From: G965205725 sp965205725
GTDB taxonomy: Bacteria > Pseudomonadota > Gammaproteobacteria > Pseudomonadales > Halieaceae
DNA length: 64,000 nt
Assembly: GCA_965205725.1 (NCBI GenBank)
Contig: OZ242189.1
Location: 2,914,001-2,978,000 of the forward strand
Reading direction: 5' to 3'
Shown here: positions 51,040 through 58,865 of the stretch, piece by piece
Layout: each line of letters opens with the position of its first letter
Position numbering within the stretch: the stretch's first letter is position 1
Translations under genes and position numbers: made by a program
Notes under the pieces: model-generated
The model's database searches: none
What the model was told of the DNA's origin: nothing
The model's input: only the letters and a program-made list of their open reading frames with translations

Positions 51040-51061
51040 ATCGTACCATATGAGGTACGAT
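51040..51061. promoter_or_regulatory. Operator palindrome of the HigBA module
   Basis: A perfect inverted repeat, ATCGTACC and GGTACGAT, with 6 bases between, centred 24 bp upstream of the toxin start. It is a good candidate for autorepression by the XRE antitoxin. No gene is seen from here to 51333. Confidence 0.7.
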
Positions 51062-51333
51062 AGTCAAACTCCGATTTCTATGCAGAAAGCTATATACAGA
51101 TTATCCGGCTGAAGTGGCCTTATACCTCATACAGTTATCGGTAAAATTTAATGGAAGGATGTTGGAAGGTTCAATGACTATTCTTCCTGCCATACATCTA
51201 CTCCCAAGCGTTTTAAACCCCCGATCATCTATAAAAATCGGAGTTAATCAGCGATTTCGCAATATGACTAGGAGAGTCTTTGATATAAGCAACAAGAAAA
51301 CCGGCCCGGCACAAAGCCAGGCCATGTAGGGTA

Positions 51334-51534
51334 TTAGTCAGCTCTCACGCCAGCAATAAACTGATCAACATCTGGTCTTGTTGTCTGAATATGTCCTGCC
51401 ATTGTATTCAGGACGTTATCGCAGTCATCATCGCTCAATGCGGAAAGAGACTTTACCAATCCCGACAGATAGGAAGAGACCTCAGCATAACTCGATTTTT
51501 GATGATTTCCTGGAAAATTCTTCAATGAAATCAA
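51334..51534 (-). CDS. Hypothetical small protein
   Basis: A 66-residue frame beginning at TTG: SYAEVSSYLSGLVKSLSALSDDDCDNVLNTMAGHIQTTRPDVDQFIAGVRAD. The composition and the amphipathic pattern look protein-like, but there is no ATG and no good ribosome-binding site. It could be the 3' part of a decayed gene that began upstream at 51581-51850. Confidence 0.3.
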   Translation of the reverse strand: MISLKNFPGNHQKSSYAEVSSYLSGLVKSLSALSDDDCDNVLNTMAGHIQTTRPDVDQFIAGVRAD

Positions 51535-51580
51535 TGCCCTTATTTTCTAAATACTGGAAAAACGGAGTTATGCTGAGGTC

Positions 51581-51850
51581 TCAGAAAACCTGTTTGGAAT
51601 CTTTTTCTTTCTGCTCCCTGTTCAATTCTTGCAATCTGTTAGTCGAATAGATGAGCGTGTCACGTATCAAGACTGCCAGGTACCAGTACCCCGAATTGGC
51701 TCTCGATGGTAAACCCAAACCCTTTTCTTCTCCTACGTCCAGACAGCCCATCAGCTCTACAATACAGGCCACACGATCAATGGTATCTATACATCCCATC
51801 CAGCTAGGCGGGCTCGGCCCGTCGAACAATGAAATTCGCAATTCTGGCAT
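51581..51850 (-). CDS. Hypothetical protein
   Basis: An 89-residue frame, ATG start without a clear ribosome-binding site. The central part (DRVACIVELMGCLDVGEEKGLGLPSRANSGYWYLAVLIRDTLIYSTNRLQELN) looks like a real helical protein; the N-terminus is less convincing. No family is recognised. It is in the decayed island between HigBA and tetR; 51851-52078 shows nothing. Confidence 0.35.
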   Translation of the reverse strand: MPELRISLFDGPSPPSWMGCIDTIDRVACIVELMGCLDVGEEKGLGLPSRANSGYWYLAVLIRDTLIYSTNRLQELNREQKEKDSKQVF

Positions 51851-52078
51851 TTGGTGATTGGCGTTTGCATACGGTCCGGTTTCTTGAAAGGCGCATGGCT
51901 ACTGTTCATCATTCGACCCTCCGTGTCGGAATTCGGCAAATAACTGTTCCTGCCTTGGTGTGGAATGAAAATACAACGCATCAAAATTTGCAAAAAGATG
52001 GGAGGCGCTTTACACGCAATTGAATTACAATTCTGCTCGGTCATGACAATAGTGAAATAGATATTCCAGTTGGCCGTC

Positions 52079-52681
52079 TTACTCAGCTTGGCAACAATCC
52101 ATTTCTGCAATTAAAATGGCCGTGTCCCGCGTCTTCTCTGCTAATCGTTTATGGTGTTTTTTACCTGCCCGGGTGCTACCAGTAAATAACATCGCCCCCC
52201 TAAGGAGTGCATTGATCATAACAGACCGATCACGGCATTCTTTTTCACATAGTTCGGGCTTTAGCTCCAATAAAATGTCTGTCAATGTGCTGACAGAGAG
52301 TTCTATTACTTCAGTTACTCGCTTGCGGACTAGCTTGTTATGTGAACTATAAGCATAGGTTTCCCAGGATTGAGCATCGTATCCTCTACTCCGCTTCAGC
52401 GCTATTTCAAAATCAATGTACTGCAGTAATTTTTCTCTTGAGTTACCAGAAAATTTATTTATTGTTCTTGCTCGTCGCCTCGCTAAATTATCCATTAAAT
52501 CATCAAAGAGCGATATCACAAGCAATTCTTTAGTCTTAAAATAGTAAGTCAGATTCCCTTTTGATATACCCATAATACGGGCAATATTATCGATAGACAG
52601 AGCACCATGACCATTTTCCAATAAAATTTTAGTGGCCGTTTTTATAATTTCCTCTCGCCGGGAACTCGCTTTTTTCATCAA
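52079..52681 (-). CDS. TetR-family regulator
   Basis: A 200-residue AT-rich gene. The N-terminal helix-turn-helix is canonical: RREEIIKTATKILLENGHGALSIDNIARIMGISKGNLTYYFKTKELLVISLFDDL (YYFxxKxxL signature). The C-terminal ligand domain is not recognisable. A perfect palindrome lies 36 bp upstream (52717-52734). The usual divergent target gene is absent: IS5 occupies that side. So it is an orphan, self-regulating at most, or its target was lost. Confidence 0.85.
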   Translation of the reverse strand: MMKKASSRREEIIKTATKILLENGHGALSIDNIARIMGISKGNLTYYFKTKELLVISLFDDLMDNLARRRARTINKFSGNSREKLLQYIDFEIALKRSRGYDAQSWETYAYSSHNKLVRKRVTEVIELSVSTLTDILLELKPELCEKECRDRSVMINALLRGAMLFTGSTRAGKKHHKRLAEKTRDTAILIAEMDCCQAE

Positions 52682-52716
52682 TTCAAATGATATTAGTTAA
52701 GGGCTTTAAATAAGGT

Positions 52717-52734
52717 TTTGCTAGTAGTAGCAAA
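52717..52734. promoter_or_regulatory. Probable TetR operator
   Basis: The perfect inverted repeat TTTGCTA-GTAG-TAGCAAA is 36 bp upstream of the tetR start codon, the usual place for autoregulation. Confidence 0.55.
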
Positions 52735-52788
52735 TTGGAAAACATCTTTGACAAATAACCGATACCGTTGCCAAGTTTTTACATTTAG

Positions 52789-53938
52789 GGAACCTCTGAA
52801 TAACCTACCTGGTACATCCAAACATTTTGTTTTTCTCATAACGCAGCTCAATTGGAACACCTCCGTCCCTAAATGAGTTGCTTTTTTGCCAGCTTCTCAC
52901 CCTTTGGCAAAATCCAGACACACGCACCCCAGGCGGGCAGCTTCTTTTTACAGATTAACAGGTTCGTAAAGGCCGATAGTCCCGCCAGACGATTGGTGTT
53001 TTTCGCTAAGCCACGATACCTCACCTTGTCATAACCAAACTGGCGTTTGATCGTTCTAAACGGATGTTCTACTTTAGCGCGGACGCTGGCCTTGGCTTTC
53101 TCAAGCAACTGCTCTGCTGGATCCATCGCCTTACGCTTGCCAGGACGTGCCGCAATCTGCCAGTCAATGGCCTTATCTTTCAGCTCCTCCCGTTTCTGTG
53201 CCCCAAGGTAACCCGCATCACCATGACAGGTAGATTCCTTACCGTGCAGCAGATTCCCCGTCTGAGTCATGTCATGCTCATTGGCTGGCGTGGTCTCCAT
53301 CCTGTGGATCACACCAGTGGTGTCATCCACACCAATCTGCATTTTCATACCGAAGTACCACGGGTTACCTTTGCGGGTCTGGTGCATGTCCGAGTCGTGC
53401 TTGCCTTCTTTATTTTTCGTCAAGGTCGGCGCTGAAATAATCGTTGCATCAACAATAGTGCCTTCTCGAAGCAGCAGACCATGGCGCTCCAAATGCTTGT
53501 TCACTTCTTTGAGAATCATCTTGCCCAGATCGTTTTTTTCCAAAAGGTGGCGAAAGTTTAGAATCGTTGTTTCATCGGGCAGGGAACCCGAAAGCCGTAA
53601 ACCCGCAAACCGTCGCATGGACTCCATTTCGTAGAGTGCATCTTCCATCGCTGGATCACTAAGATTGTAGAACAACTGCATGCAATGAACACGCAACATA
53701 ATCGATAAGGGGTAGGGTCTGCGGCCATTCCCTGGCCTGGCGTAATGACGCGCAATTTTCTTCTCTAGTTGTTTCCAGGGAATCAGTTTATCCATCTGTT
53801 CTAGAAACTTTTCCCGGCGGGTTTTGCGTTTCTTGTGGGTGTATTCGGCTTCGGAGAAACTGAGTTGATTCATGGTAACGGCCTGAGAATGTGAATTCCC
53901 TCTATTATCGCATTATGAGAGACTTATTCAGAGCTTCC
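52789..53938 (-). mobile_element. IS5-family insertion sequence
   Basis: The 1150-bp element has ends GGAACCTCTGAATAA and, inverted, GGAAGCTCTGAATAA. It is flanked by a 4-bp target duplication TTAG (52785-52788 and 53939-53942), matching the YTAR target preference of IS5 relatives. Confidence 0.92.
52869..53873 (-). CDS. IS5-family transposase
   Basis: An intact 334-residue frame. N-terminal NQLSFSEAEYTHKKRKTRREKFLEQMDKLIPW, DDE residues in IVDATIISAP, CHGDAGYLG and KVEHPFRTIKRQFGYDKVRYRGLAKN (Y-R-E type of IS5). The terminal repeats and target duplication are also intact, so the element may be mobile. Confidence 0.93.
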   Translation of the reverse strand: MNQLSFSEAEYTHKKRKTRREKFLEQMDKLIPWKQLEKKIARHYARPGNGRRPYPLSIMLRVHCMQLFYNLSDPAMEDALYEMESMRRFAGLRLSGSLPDETTILNFRHLLEKNDLGKMILKEVNKHLERHGLLLREGTIVDATIISAPTLTKNKEGKHDSDMHQTRKGNPWYFGMKMQIGVDDTTGVIHRMETTPANEHDMTQTGNLLHGKESTCHGDAGYLGAQKREELKDKAIDWQIAARPGKRKAMDPAEQLLEKAKASVRAKVEHPFRTIKRQFGYDKVRYRGLAKNTNRLAGLSAFTNLLICKKKLPAWGACVWILPKGEKLAKKQLI

Positions 53939-54062
53939 TTAGAACAGAGTATAGCTTGAACCAAGTAGGAAACAGAGGTGGCCCCAGAAATCTGAACAGC
54001 GCTGTAAGTGGATTTCCTGCCTGACTTAGGGCATCGTATTGCCCGTACTCAGGAGAATCGAC

Positions 54063-54365
54063 ATGGCCAGAAGACCTCGCCGTAATCACTCACCCCAGTT
54101 CAAGGCCAAAGTGGCTCTGGATGCCGTCAAAGGCGAACAGACGGCAGCGGAGCTGTCCCAGCGCTTCGATGTACACCCCAACCAGATTACCCAGTGGAAG
54201 ACGCAGTTGTTGGAGCGCTCTGCCGATGTATTTGGCGGTGGGGAGTCCAAGGAGCCTCGGGTGGATGTGAAGACACTCCATGCCAAAATTGGAGAGCTGA
54301 CGCTGGAAAATGATTTTTTAGAAGGCGCGCTCAACAAGGCGGGATTGCTGAGCGAAAAACGATGA
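54063..54365 (+). CDS. IS3-family OrfA
   Basis: The helix-turn-helix protein starts MARRPRRNHSPQFKAKVALDAVKGEQTAAELSQRFDVHPNQITQWKTQLLERSADVFGGG and ends with a leucine-zipper-like helix (LHAKIGELTLENDFLEGALNKAGL). The stop overlaps the orfB start (ATGA), and an A5 run in GCGAAAAACGATGA is a likely frameshift site for the OrfAB fusion. Confidence 0.92.
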   Translation: MARRPRRNHSPQFKAKVALDAVKGEQTAAELSQRFDVHPNQITQWKTQLLERSADVFGGGESKEPRVDVKTLHAKIGELTLENDFLEGALNKAGLLSEKR

Positions 54366-55189
54366 TCGACCGCAACCACACACTGCCGATCAGTCGGCAG
54401 GCCAAACTGCTGGATATCAGTCGAGGCACTGTGTACTACCCGCCCAAACCAGTCAGTCCTCGCAATCAGATGTTGATGAATCGGATTGACCGTCTGCACT
54501 TGGAGCTGCCGTTCGCCGGTGCCCGGATGCTACGGGATCTACTGCGCCAAGAAGGCCACAAGGTGGGCCGCTCGAAAGTCGCCAGGCTTATGAGGGTCAT
54601 GAGCATTGAAGCGCTGTATCGCAAGCCCAAGACCACACGGCGACACCCAGGGCACAAAGTCTATCCGTACCTGCTGCGTAATCTGGCGGTGACTCGATCC
54701 AACCAGGCGTGGGCGATGGACATCACGTACATTCCGATGGCTCGTGGATTTGTCTACCTGGCAGCCGTCGTGGATTGGTATTCTCGGCGAGTCTTATCCT
54801 GGAAGGTCTCCACCACCATGGATGTGTACTTCTGTCTGGAGGCGGTGGAGGAAGCCATGGAGCACCATGGCAAGCCGGAGATTATGAATACCGACCAGGG
54901 CAGCCAGTTCACCAGCCAGGCCTTCACCGGTCTGCTGAAGGAAAATGGTATCCAGATCAGCATGGATGGCAAAGGCGCCTGGCGGGACAATGTGTTTGTT
55001 GAACGCCTATGGCGATCGCTGAAGTACGAGGAAGTCTACCTGCATGCGTATGACACGGTCTCGGCGGCCAAGGCAGGACTGGATCGCTACTTTCGGTTCT
55101 ACAACAACCGGCGACCTCACAGCAGTCTTGACCGACAAACACCGGATCAGTTTTACTATGAATCGCTGCCACTACCCATGGCAGCTTAA
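54362..55189 (+). CDS. IS3-family OrfB transposase
   Basis: Integrase core of 275 residues with a HTH_21-like start (HLELPFAGARMLRDLLRQEGHKVGRSKVARLMRVM) and DDE residues in AWAMDITYIPM, IMNTDQGSQFTS and GAWRDNVFVERLWRSLKYEEVYLHAYD; ends NNRRPHSSLDRQTPDQFYYE. The frame is intact. Confidence 0.93.
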   Translation: MIDRNHTLPISRQAKLLDISRGTVYYPPKPVSPRNQMLMNRIDRLHLELPFAGARMLRDLLRQEGHKVGRSKVARLMRVMSIEALYRKPKTTRRHPGHKVYPYLLRNLAVTRSNQAWAMDITYIPMARGFVYLAAVVDWYSRRVLSWKVSTTMDVYFCLEAVEEAMEHHGKPEIMNTDQGSQFTSQAFTGLLKENGIQISMDGKGAWRDNVFVERLWRSLKYEEVYLHAYDTVSAAKAGLDRYFRFYNNRRPHSSLDRQTPDQFYYESLPLPMAA

Positions 55190-55255
55190 ACCCAGTGCAG
55201 GCATACACTTATAGAATTGGGATTGCTGTTCAAATAACCGGGGCCACCTCTAACA

Positions 55256-55776
55256 TTGAGCAGCAGGGAAGAATTGCCGAAGGCATCTATGGCGGCGTTT
55301 ATCCAAACAATATCGACTACTGATGTTGGGGATTGGGCGGATGAATATCATAAAAAACGATTGTTGCTGGCCATAGTTGCCATATTTGTATTGTTTGGAA
55401 CAGCGTCCTGTACTTATTCATTCTCCATCAAAGCATCAGGTAGTTTGGATCACCCAATTTTGTTCCGGTTCTTCAAAGCGGCAAATGATGAAATACCATC
55501 GAAATTCGATATTACTGGGTTTACAGTGCAGGAACAGACGGCTGATGCTCAATGGATCGCTATATGGCATCTAAATGGCAGACTCTGAGCAGTATTGAGT
55601 ATGGTAGAAAATATAAAGGGCTTGCTGAAATTGTGCCGCATAGATCGCTTTCAGTGGGCAAGCAATACCGAGCGGGTGTATCAGGTTCAGTATGGCCTGA
55701 TCCAGGATCGGGGCGTGCGGGGATTAATTTCTTTTTTGATGAAGGCGGTAATTTGATTCAAGGCAGTATCAAGTAG
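55256..55776 (+). pseudogene. Frameshifted membrane or lipoprotein-like gene, function unknown
   Basis: The first frame (to 55588) codes a membrane segment and lipobox-like end (RLLLAIVAIFVLFGTASC), then SFSIKASGSLDHPILFRFFKAANDEIPSKFDITGFTVQEQTADAQWIAIWHLNG. The second (from about 55552) continues TLSSIEYGRKYKGLAEIVPHRSLSVGKQYRAGVSGSVWPDPGSGRAGINFFFDEGGNLIQGSIK. They read as one protein broken by a one-base shift near 55575. The IS3 element abuts the 5' end, and the final TAG is formed at the junction with the MITE at 55776. Family not recognised. Confidence 0.5.
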
Positions 55777-55914
55777 AGACCTTTGCACGGAAGATGATTT
55801 CGCTTTCAGGCAAGGCAAAAACGCACGGAATGAGGGAGTTTATGCTTATAAATGACCGATTGAGTACGATTTTAACAAAGCATGCAGGTGAAATGGCTTT
55901 CGTGCAAAGGTCTC
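55776..55914. repeat. MITE-like repeat, family 2, copy 3
   Basis: The 139-bp element has ends GAGACCTTTGCACG and CGTGCAAAGGTCTC and a perfect 5-bp duplication AAGTA (55771-55775 and 55915-55919). It is close to copy 1 but lacks about 23 internal bases. Its left end completes the TAG stop of the preceding gene. Confidence 0.88.
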
Positions 55915-55923
55915 AAGTAATCA

Positions 55924-56148
55924 TCATGCTTCCAAAAACTGGTTGGTTGTTACACCTGATTGTTTGAGGATTGCTCTCAACGTCCCCTCCGGCATATCGC
56001 CGGGATGGTTAGGGATAGTGGTGTATTTACCGGTTGCTGGGTTAAACCAGATTTCATGAGACCCGGCAGCCTGGCGCTCAAACTCAAATCCCAGATTTTT
56101 CAGCTTCTTGATAATCTGCCGGTACTTGAATCCGGCCAGCCTGCCCAT
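55924..56148 (-). CDS. hicA: HicA-type mRNA interferase toxin
   Basis: A 74-residue double-stranded-RNA-binding-fold toxin: KYRQIIKKLKNLGFEFERQAAGSHEIWFNPATGKYTTIPNHPGDMPEGTLRAILKQSGV. The catalytic histidine is in GSHEIW. The start shares one base with the hicB stop, so translation is coupled. Confidence 0.92.
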   Translation of the reverse strand: MGRLAGFKYRQIIKKLKNLGFEFERQAAGSHEIWFNPATGKYTTIPNHPGDMPEGTLRAILKQSGVTTNQFLEA

Positions 56149-56378
56149 CAGGTGCCCAGAATCAACGGATAATCAAAAGAATCTTTCACCGATACCAGTT
56201 TGGCCTGTTGATGCCGTTCGGCTTGCGCCTCCAGTAACTTCTTGGCGACATCACGGGCAATCTCTACCGTTTCAGTAATGGTGCGCCCCTGAGCGATCAG
56301 GCCGGGAATATCATCACAGGTGGCGAGATAAACGCCTTCCGGTAATTTCTCAATATGTAAATTAGCAATCTGTTCCAT
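56148..56378 (-). CDS. hicB: HicB-type antitoxin
   Basis: A 76-residue HicB: IEKLPEGVYLATCDDIPGLIAQGRTITETVEIARDVAKKLLEAQAE, the partially degraded RNase H fold of the family. It is short and has no DNA-binding tail, so regulation may come from the XRE gene 15 bp upstream on the same strand. The antitoxin precedes the toxin here. Confidence 0.9.
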   Translation of the reverse strand: MEQIANLHIEKLPEGVYLATCDDIPGLIAQGRTITETVEIARDVAKKLLEAQAERHQQAKLVSVKDSFDYPLILGT

Positions 56379-56393
56379 AAAACTGTCTCCGCG

Positions 56394-56756
56394 TTAAGCC
56401 ACGCTGTTACCCATCATGCTTTCCAATCTTTTCTTGGTCAGGAAGGCGTTAATAAATTCCTTCACCAAATGTTTGTCTGCCTCATTTAGCTGCTCGACTT
56501 CCTTGAACTGCATCAACAGCTCACGATCCTCAAAAGTTGCCTTTGCAGCTTCGTCAGTGCGTCCTTCCATCAAAAAATCACCCGATACACCCAAGGCATC
56601 GGCCAGTCGAGTCAATGTCTCGGCGGTTGGCTTGGATTGGCCACGTTCATAACGGCCAATGTGGTTGTAATGCACACCGACCTTTTTAGCCAGCTCTGTC
56701 TGCGACAGGCTGCGCTGGGTTCGTAGTTGCTTCAAACGGGATGCAAAATCGCTCAT
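56394..56756 (-). CDS. XRE-family regulator upstream of hicBA
   Basis: The start MSDFASRLKQLRTQRSLSQTELAKKVGVHYNHIGRYERGQSKPTAETLTRLADALGVSGDFLMEG is chosen over an in-frame start 87 bp upstream. A helix-turn-helix (residues 5-60) is followed by a short helical tail (LLMQFKEVEQLNEADKHLVKEFINAFLTKKRL). It ends 15 bp before hicB, so the three genes are probably one operon, with this protein as a possible repressor. 56757-56910 shows no gene. Confidence 0.85.
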   Translation of the reverse strand: MSDFASRLKQLRTQRSLSQTELAKKVGVHYNHIGRYERGQSKPTAETLTRLADALGVSGDFLMEGRTDEAAKATFEDRELLMQFKEVEQLNEADKHLVKEFINAFLTKKRLESMMGNSVA

Positions 56757-56910
56757 TGCCAGTAGGTGCTCCAACCAAAAGAATTGACTAATAGCAAATA
56801 AACTAGCATTCAAGGTGTTTTTTGTCGAGTGGTTTGACTTCATGACGATAGATTTTGCATGGTAAAGACAGTATTTTCCAATCCAGAAATGAGCTTGAAG
56901 GGACGATGTA

Positions 56911-57621
56911 TTAGGCCCTTATTTTGAGTCGCTCATGGAGTTGTGTAAATAGGTGGTTTCGTGCTGGGTTCAGTTGTTCAGCGGCTTCATTGTCTGTTAT
57001 TTCATTGGCGAATACATCCAGATATTTGAAGGTGATCCTGGGCTTCAAGTATTGGCTAGGTTTGGCCAGGGAGCGGAACTTCTCATAGGGTGTCATCATG
57101 TCCTGATAGCGGTATTGCTTCGGCTGTTTGCCCTTCTCATCCGTGAGGGTGGTGGGGAAATAGCAGGGCCGGTGGACATTGATGTATCGGTAGACTTGAC
57201 GGGCATTGAGTTCAGTAAAATCCGTGGTGTATTGCTGCGGGATGTGTGTGTAACCATAGAGCTTGCGGACGACAGAGCCATTTTTACTTTCAACCAAGCC
57301 ATTGCACCCCAGGGCACCCTCTCTTGATGCTGTGCATCAATTCACCTTGTCGTTACTGTGCCCCTCATCCACGGCGTTGACGTGGTAGATTCCTTTGCGC
57401 TTATCCTGATCACCTTGATGGACAGAGTCGATACGGATATAGCCAGGTTGATTATTGGGACAGGGTTTGCGCCGCTGACCGATAGAGGCGGCTTTAGGCC
57501 GTGTCCTGGTCAAGACACAGCGCTGCCTCTGATAAGCCTTGGAGGCCCGCAGGTTGTACAGGTGAGAAACCGAAATGCCCGCCAGGGTGGTCAATTGTTC
57601 TAATCTCATGATCGTTTTCAT
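56911..57621 (-). pseudogene. IS481-like integrase/transposase, internally deleted
   Basis: The 5' part (57337-57621) reads LEQLTTLAGISVSHLYNLRASKAYQRQR...RRKPCPNNQPGYIRIDSVHQGDQDKRKGIYHVNAVDEGHSND, containing the first catalytic aspartate region. The 3' part (56911-57297) reads NGLVESKNGSVVRKLYGYTHIPQQYT...YRYINVHRPCYFPTTLTDEKGKQPKQYRYQDMMTPYEKFRSLAKPSQYLKPRITFKYLD. The segment with the second catalytic aspartate is deleted, and about 50 foreign bases lie at the junction, in another frame. It cannot be active. Confidence 0.8.
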
Positions 57622-57650
57622 CCGCTGATCATGAACGACAACAAGGACTA

Positions 57651-57715
57651 TTTCAGGCTCATTTTATAGTGGAAACAGCTTGCCGTGCTTCCTTCCGTTT
57701 CAGGCTCATTTTATA
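57651..57715. repeat. Two copies of an 18-bp direct repeat beside the broken integrase
   Basis: TTTCAGGCTCATTTTATA occurs at 57651-57668 and 57698-57715. They probably belong to the end of the IS481-like element, which would lie here. Confidence 0.5.
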
Positions 57716-57737
57716 TTGTAAAAGACTCCTTATATGA

Positions 57738-58457
57738 CTATGCCTTTTGCTTGAACGGTACAATGTTCGACTGGGAATGATTGGGGTAGGTCACCCAATC
57801 AGGAGTATATTCTTCGGCCTGATTTCCCCATGAAAACCAGCCTTCTCTTGGGCCACGAGCAAAAAGCTCAATTCTTGGCCCCCAGCTACAAGCCTCAATG
57901 AGTTCATACTGTTCATCTGGTTTACGACTGTGTTCGCGTTTGCGTGACGAAATAATATTTTCATGGCTTCTACCGGGCTGAAGTGTTCTTGCTCCTTTGC
58001 CACGAACGCCAAATAAAATCATTTCGGTGACATTTCGAAAATAAAAGCCAACCCCTCTACGATCAGGACCGCCATCTTTTCTTATTTTGTACCAAATCAG
58101 ATTTGTTTTATATGTGAACCCCCAGTGCTCCATGACCTGCATGCCTTCTGCTAAAAGCGCATTCGGAACCCAAAGGTATAGATGTGCCGTATCTTCTACG
58201 ATGGCCTCCACTGGAAGATCCTTTATTTCCTGCAACGTCATAGTTGGATAGCGGGACAACCTTTTATGTTCAGGAGCCATTTTTCCGGTACGATTTTGAA
58301 ACTGCCACGGTGGATCGGCCAATACCGTTGAAAATTTATGCTCTTTAGTTTCTTCCAGTAAGTCGTCGGCAGCACTCATAGCTATTCTCTCGTTAATTGC
58401 TTTGCCAATCAGTGATTGAGGGAGGTTCACCCATTCATCAGAAGGAAAAGACATCAT
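57738..58457 (-). CDS. MT-A70 family adenine methyltransferase
   Basis: The 239-residue protein has the MT-A70 core: FSTVLADPPWQFQNRTGKMAPEHKRLSRYPTMTLQEIKDLPVEAIVEDTAHLYLWVPNALL with the catalytic DPPW (about residues 47-50), then WGFTYKTNLIWYKIRKDGGPDRRGVGFYFRNVTEMILFGVRG and SWGPRIELFARGPREGW. In bacteria and phages such enzymes methylate adenine N6 in DNA. No restriction partner is encoded nearby, so it is an orphan enzyme in the island, perhaps phage-derived. Two ATGs in a row at the start are possible. Confidence 0.85.
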   Translation of the reverse strand: MMSFPSDEWVNLPQSLIGKAINERIAMSAADDLLEETKEHKFSTVLADPPWQFQNRTGKMAPEHKRLSRYPTMTLQEIKDLPVEAIVEDTAHLYLWVPNALLAEGMQVMEHWGFTYKTNLIWYKIRKDGGPDRRGVGFYFRNVTEMILFGVRGKGARTLQPGRSHENIISSRKREHSRKPDEQYELIEACSWGPRIELFARGPREGWFSWGNQAEEYTPDWVTYPNHSQSNIVPFKQKA

Positions 58458-58799
58458 ATACCCACTCTGCCTTCTGCCGAATGGTTACTTCAATTGGTTC
58501 AAAACTGGATTTTTGACTAGAAAAAAGGATTCCAGGCACACAGAAGCCTGCCACTGTCTTAAGCAGACAGTGTTTCTGAAATTACGCGACTAATTTGTTC
58601 GTCTTGTGTTGGCGTTGCTCCAGAGCTGCTAATTTTTCAATCCCATGCAACATCAAGATGGAGTGTTTCTGGACATCCCTTTAGGTTATTGAATGGATGT
58701 CCTTTAAGTTTTGTTTCCGAGTCACCCTGACTTCCCCCCTAATGGCTGAGTAGTTACTTTCCATCAACGAGTGTAATGTGCCAAGAGAAGTGGATTTTC
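58458..58799. other. Intergenic region without a recognisable gene
   Basis: About 340 bases between the divergent methyltransferase and Fic genes. It contains a possible hairpin CACTGTCTTAAGCAGACAGTG near 58554-58574 and a short minus-strand frame ending EKLAALEQRQHKTNKLVA without start or context. Nothing further is seen. Confidence 0.3.
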
Positions 58800-58847
58800 T
58801 ATACATATTCGGTTTTTATGTATAAATAAATTGCATTTCTATACATA
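58800..58847. promoter_or_regulatory. Three copies of TATACATA upstream of the Fic gene, possible operator
   Basis: TATACATA at 58800-58807, its reverse complement TATGTATA at 58817-58824 (together a palindrome), and TATACATA again at 58840-58847. They end 18 bp before the Fic start codon. Such clustered half-sites suggest binding by a repressor, possibly the Fic protein's own C-terminal winged helix. Confidence 0.5.
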
Positions 58848-58865
58848 TCCCGAGAAACAGGTATA

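Larger units (their letters stand above)
53974..55251 (+). mobile_element. IS3-family insertion sequence
   Basis: The 1278-bp element has terminal inverted repeats AGAGGTGGCCCCAG... and (inverted right end) AGAGGTGGCCCCGG..., continuing to TGAACAGC with mismatches. A 3-bp target duplication AAC flanks it (53971-53973 and 55252-55254). It lies 35 bp from the IS5 element. Confidence 0.9.

Noticed and set aside
51787..52110. A 107-codon minus-strand frame next to tetR
   Set aside because: No ribosome-binding site, no family resemblance, overlaps other weak frames.
54466..55208. Minus-strand frames opposite the IS3 transposase
   Set aside because: Shadows of the intact OrfB frame.
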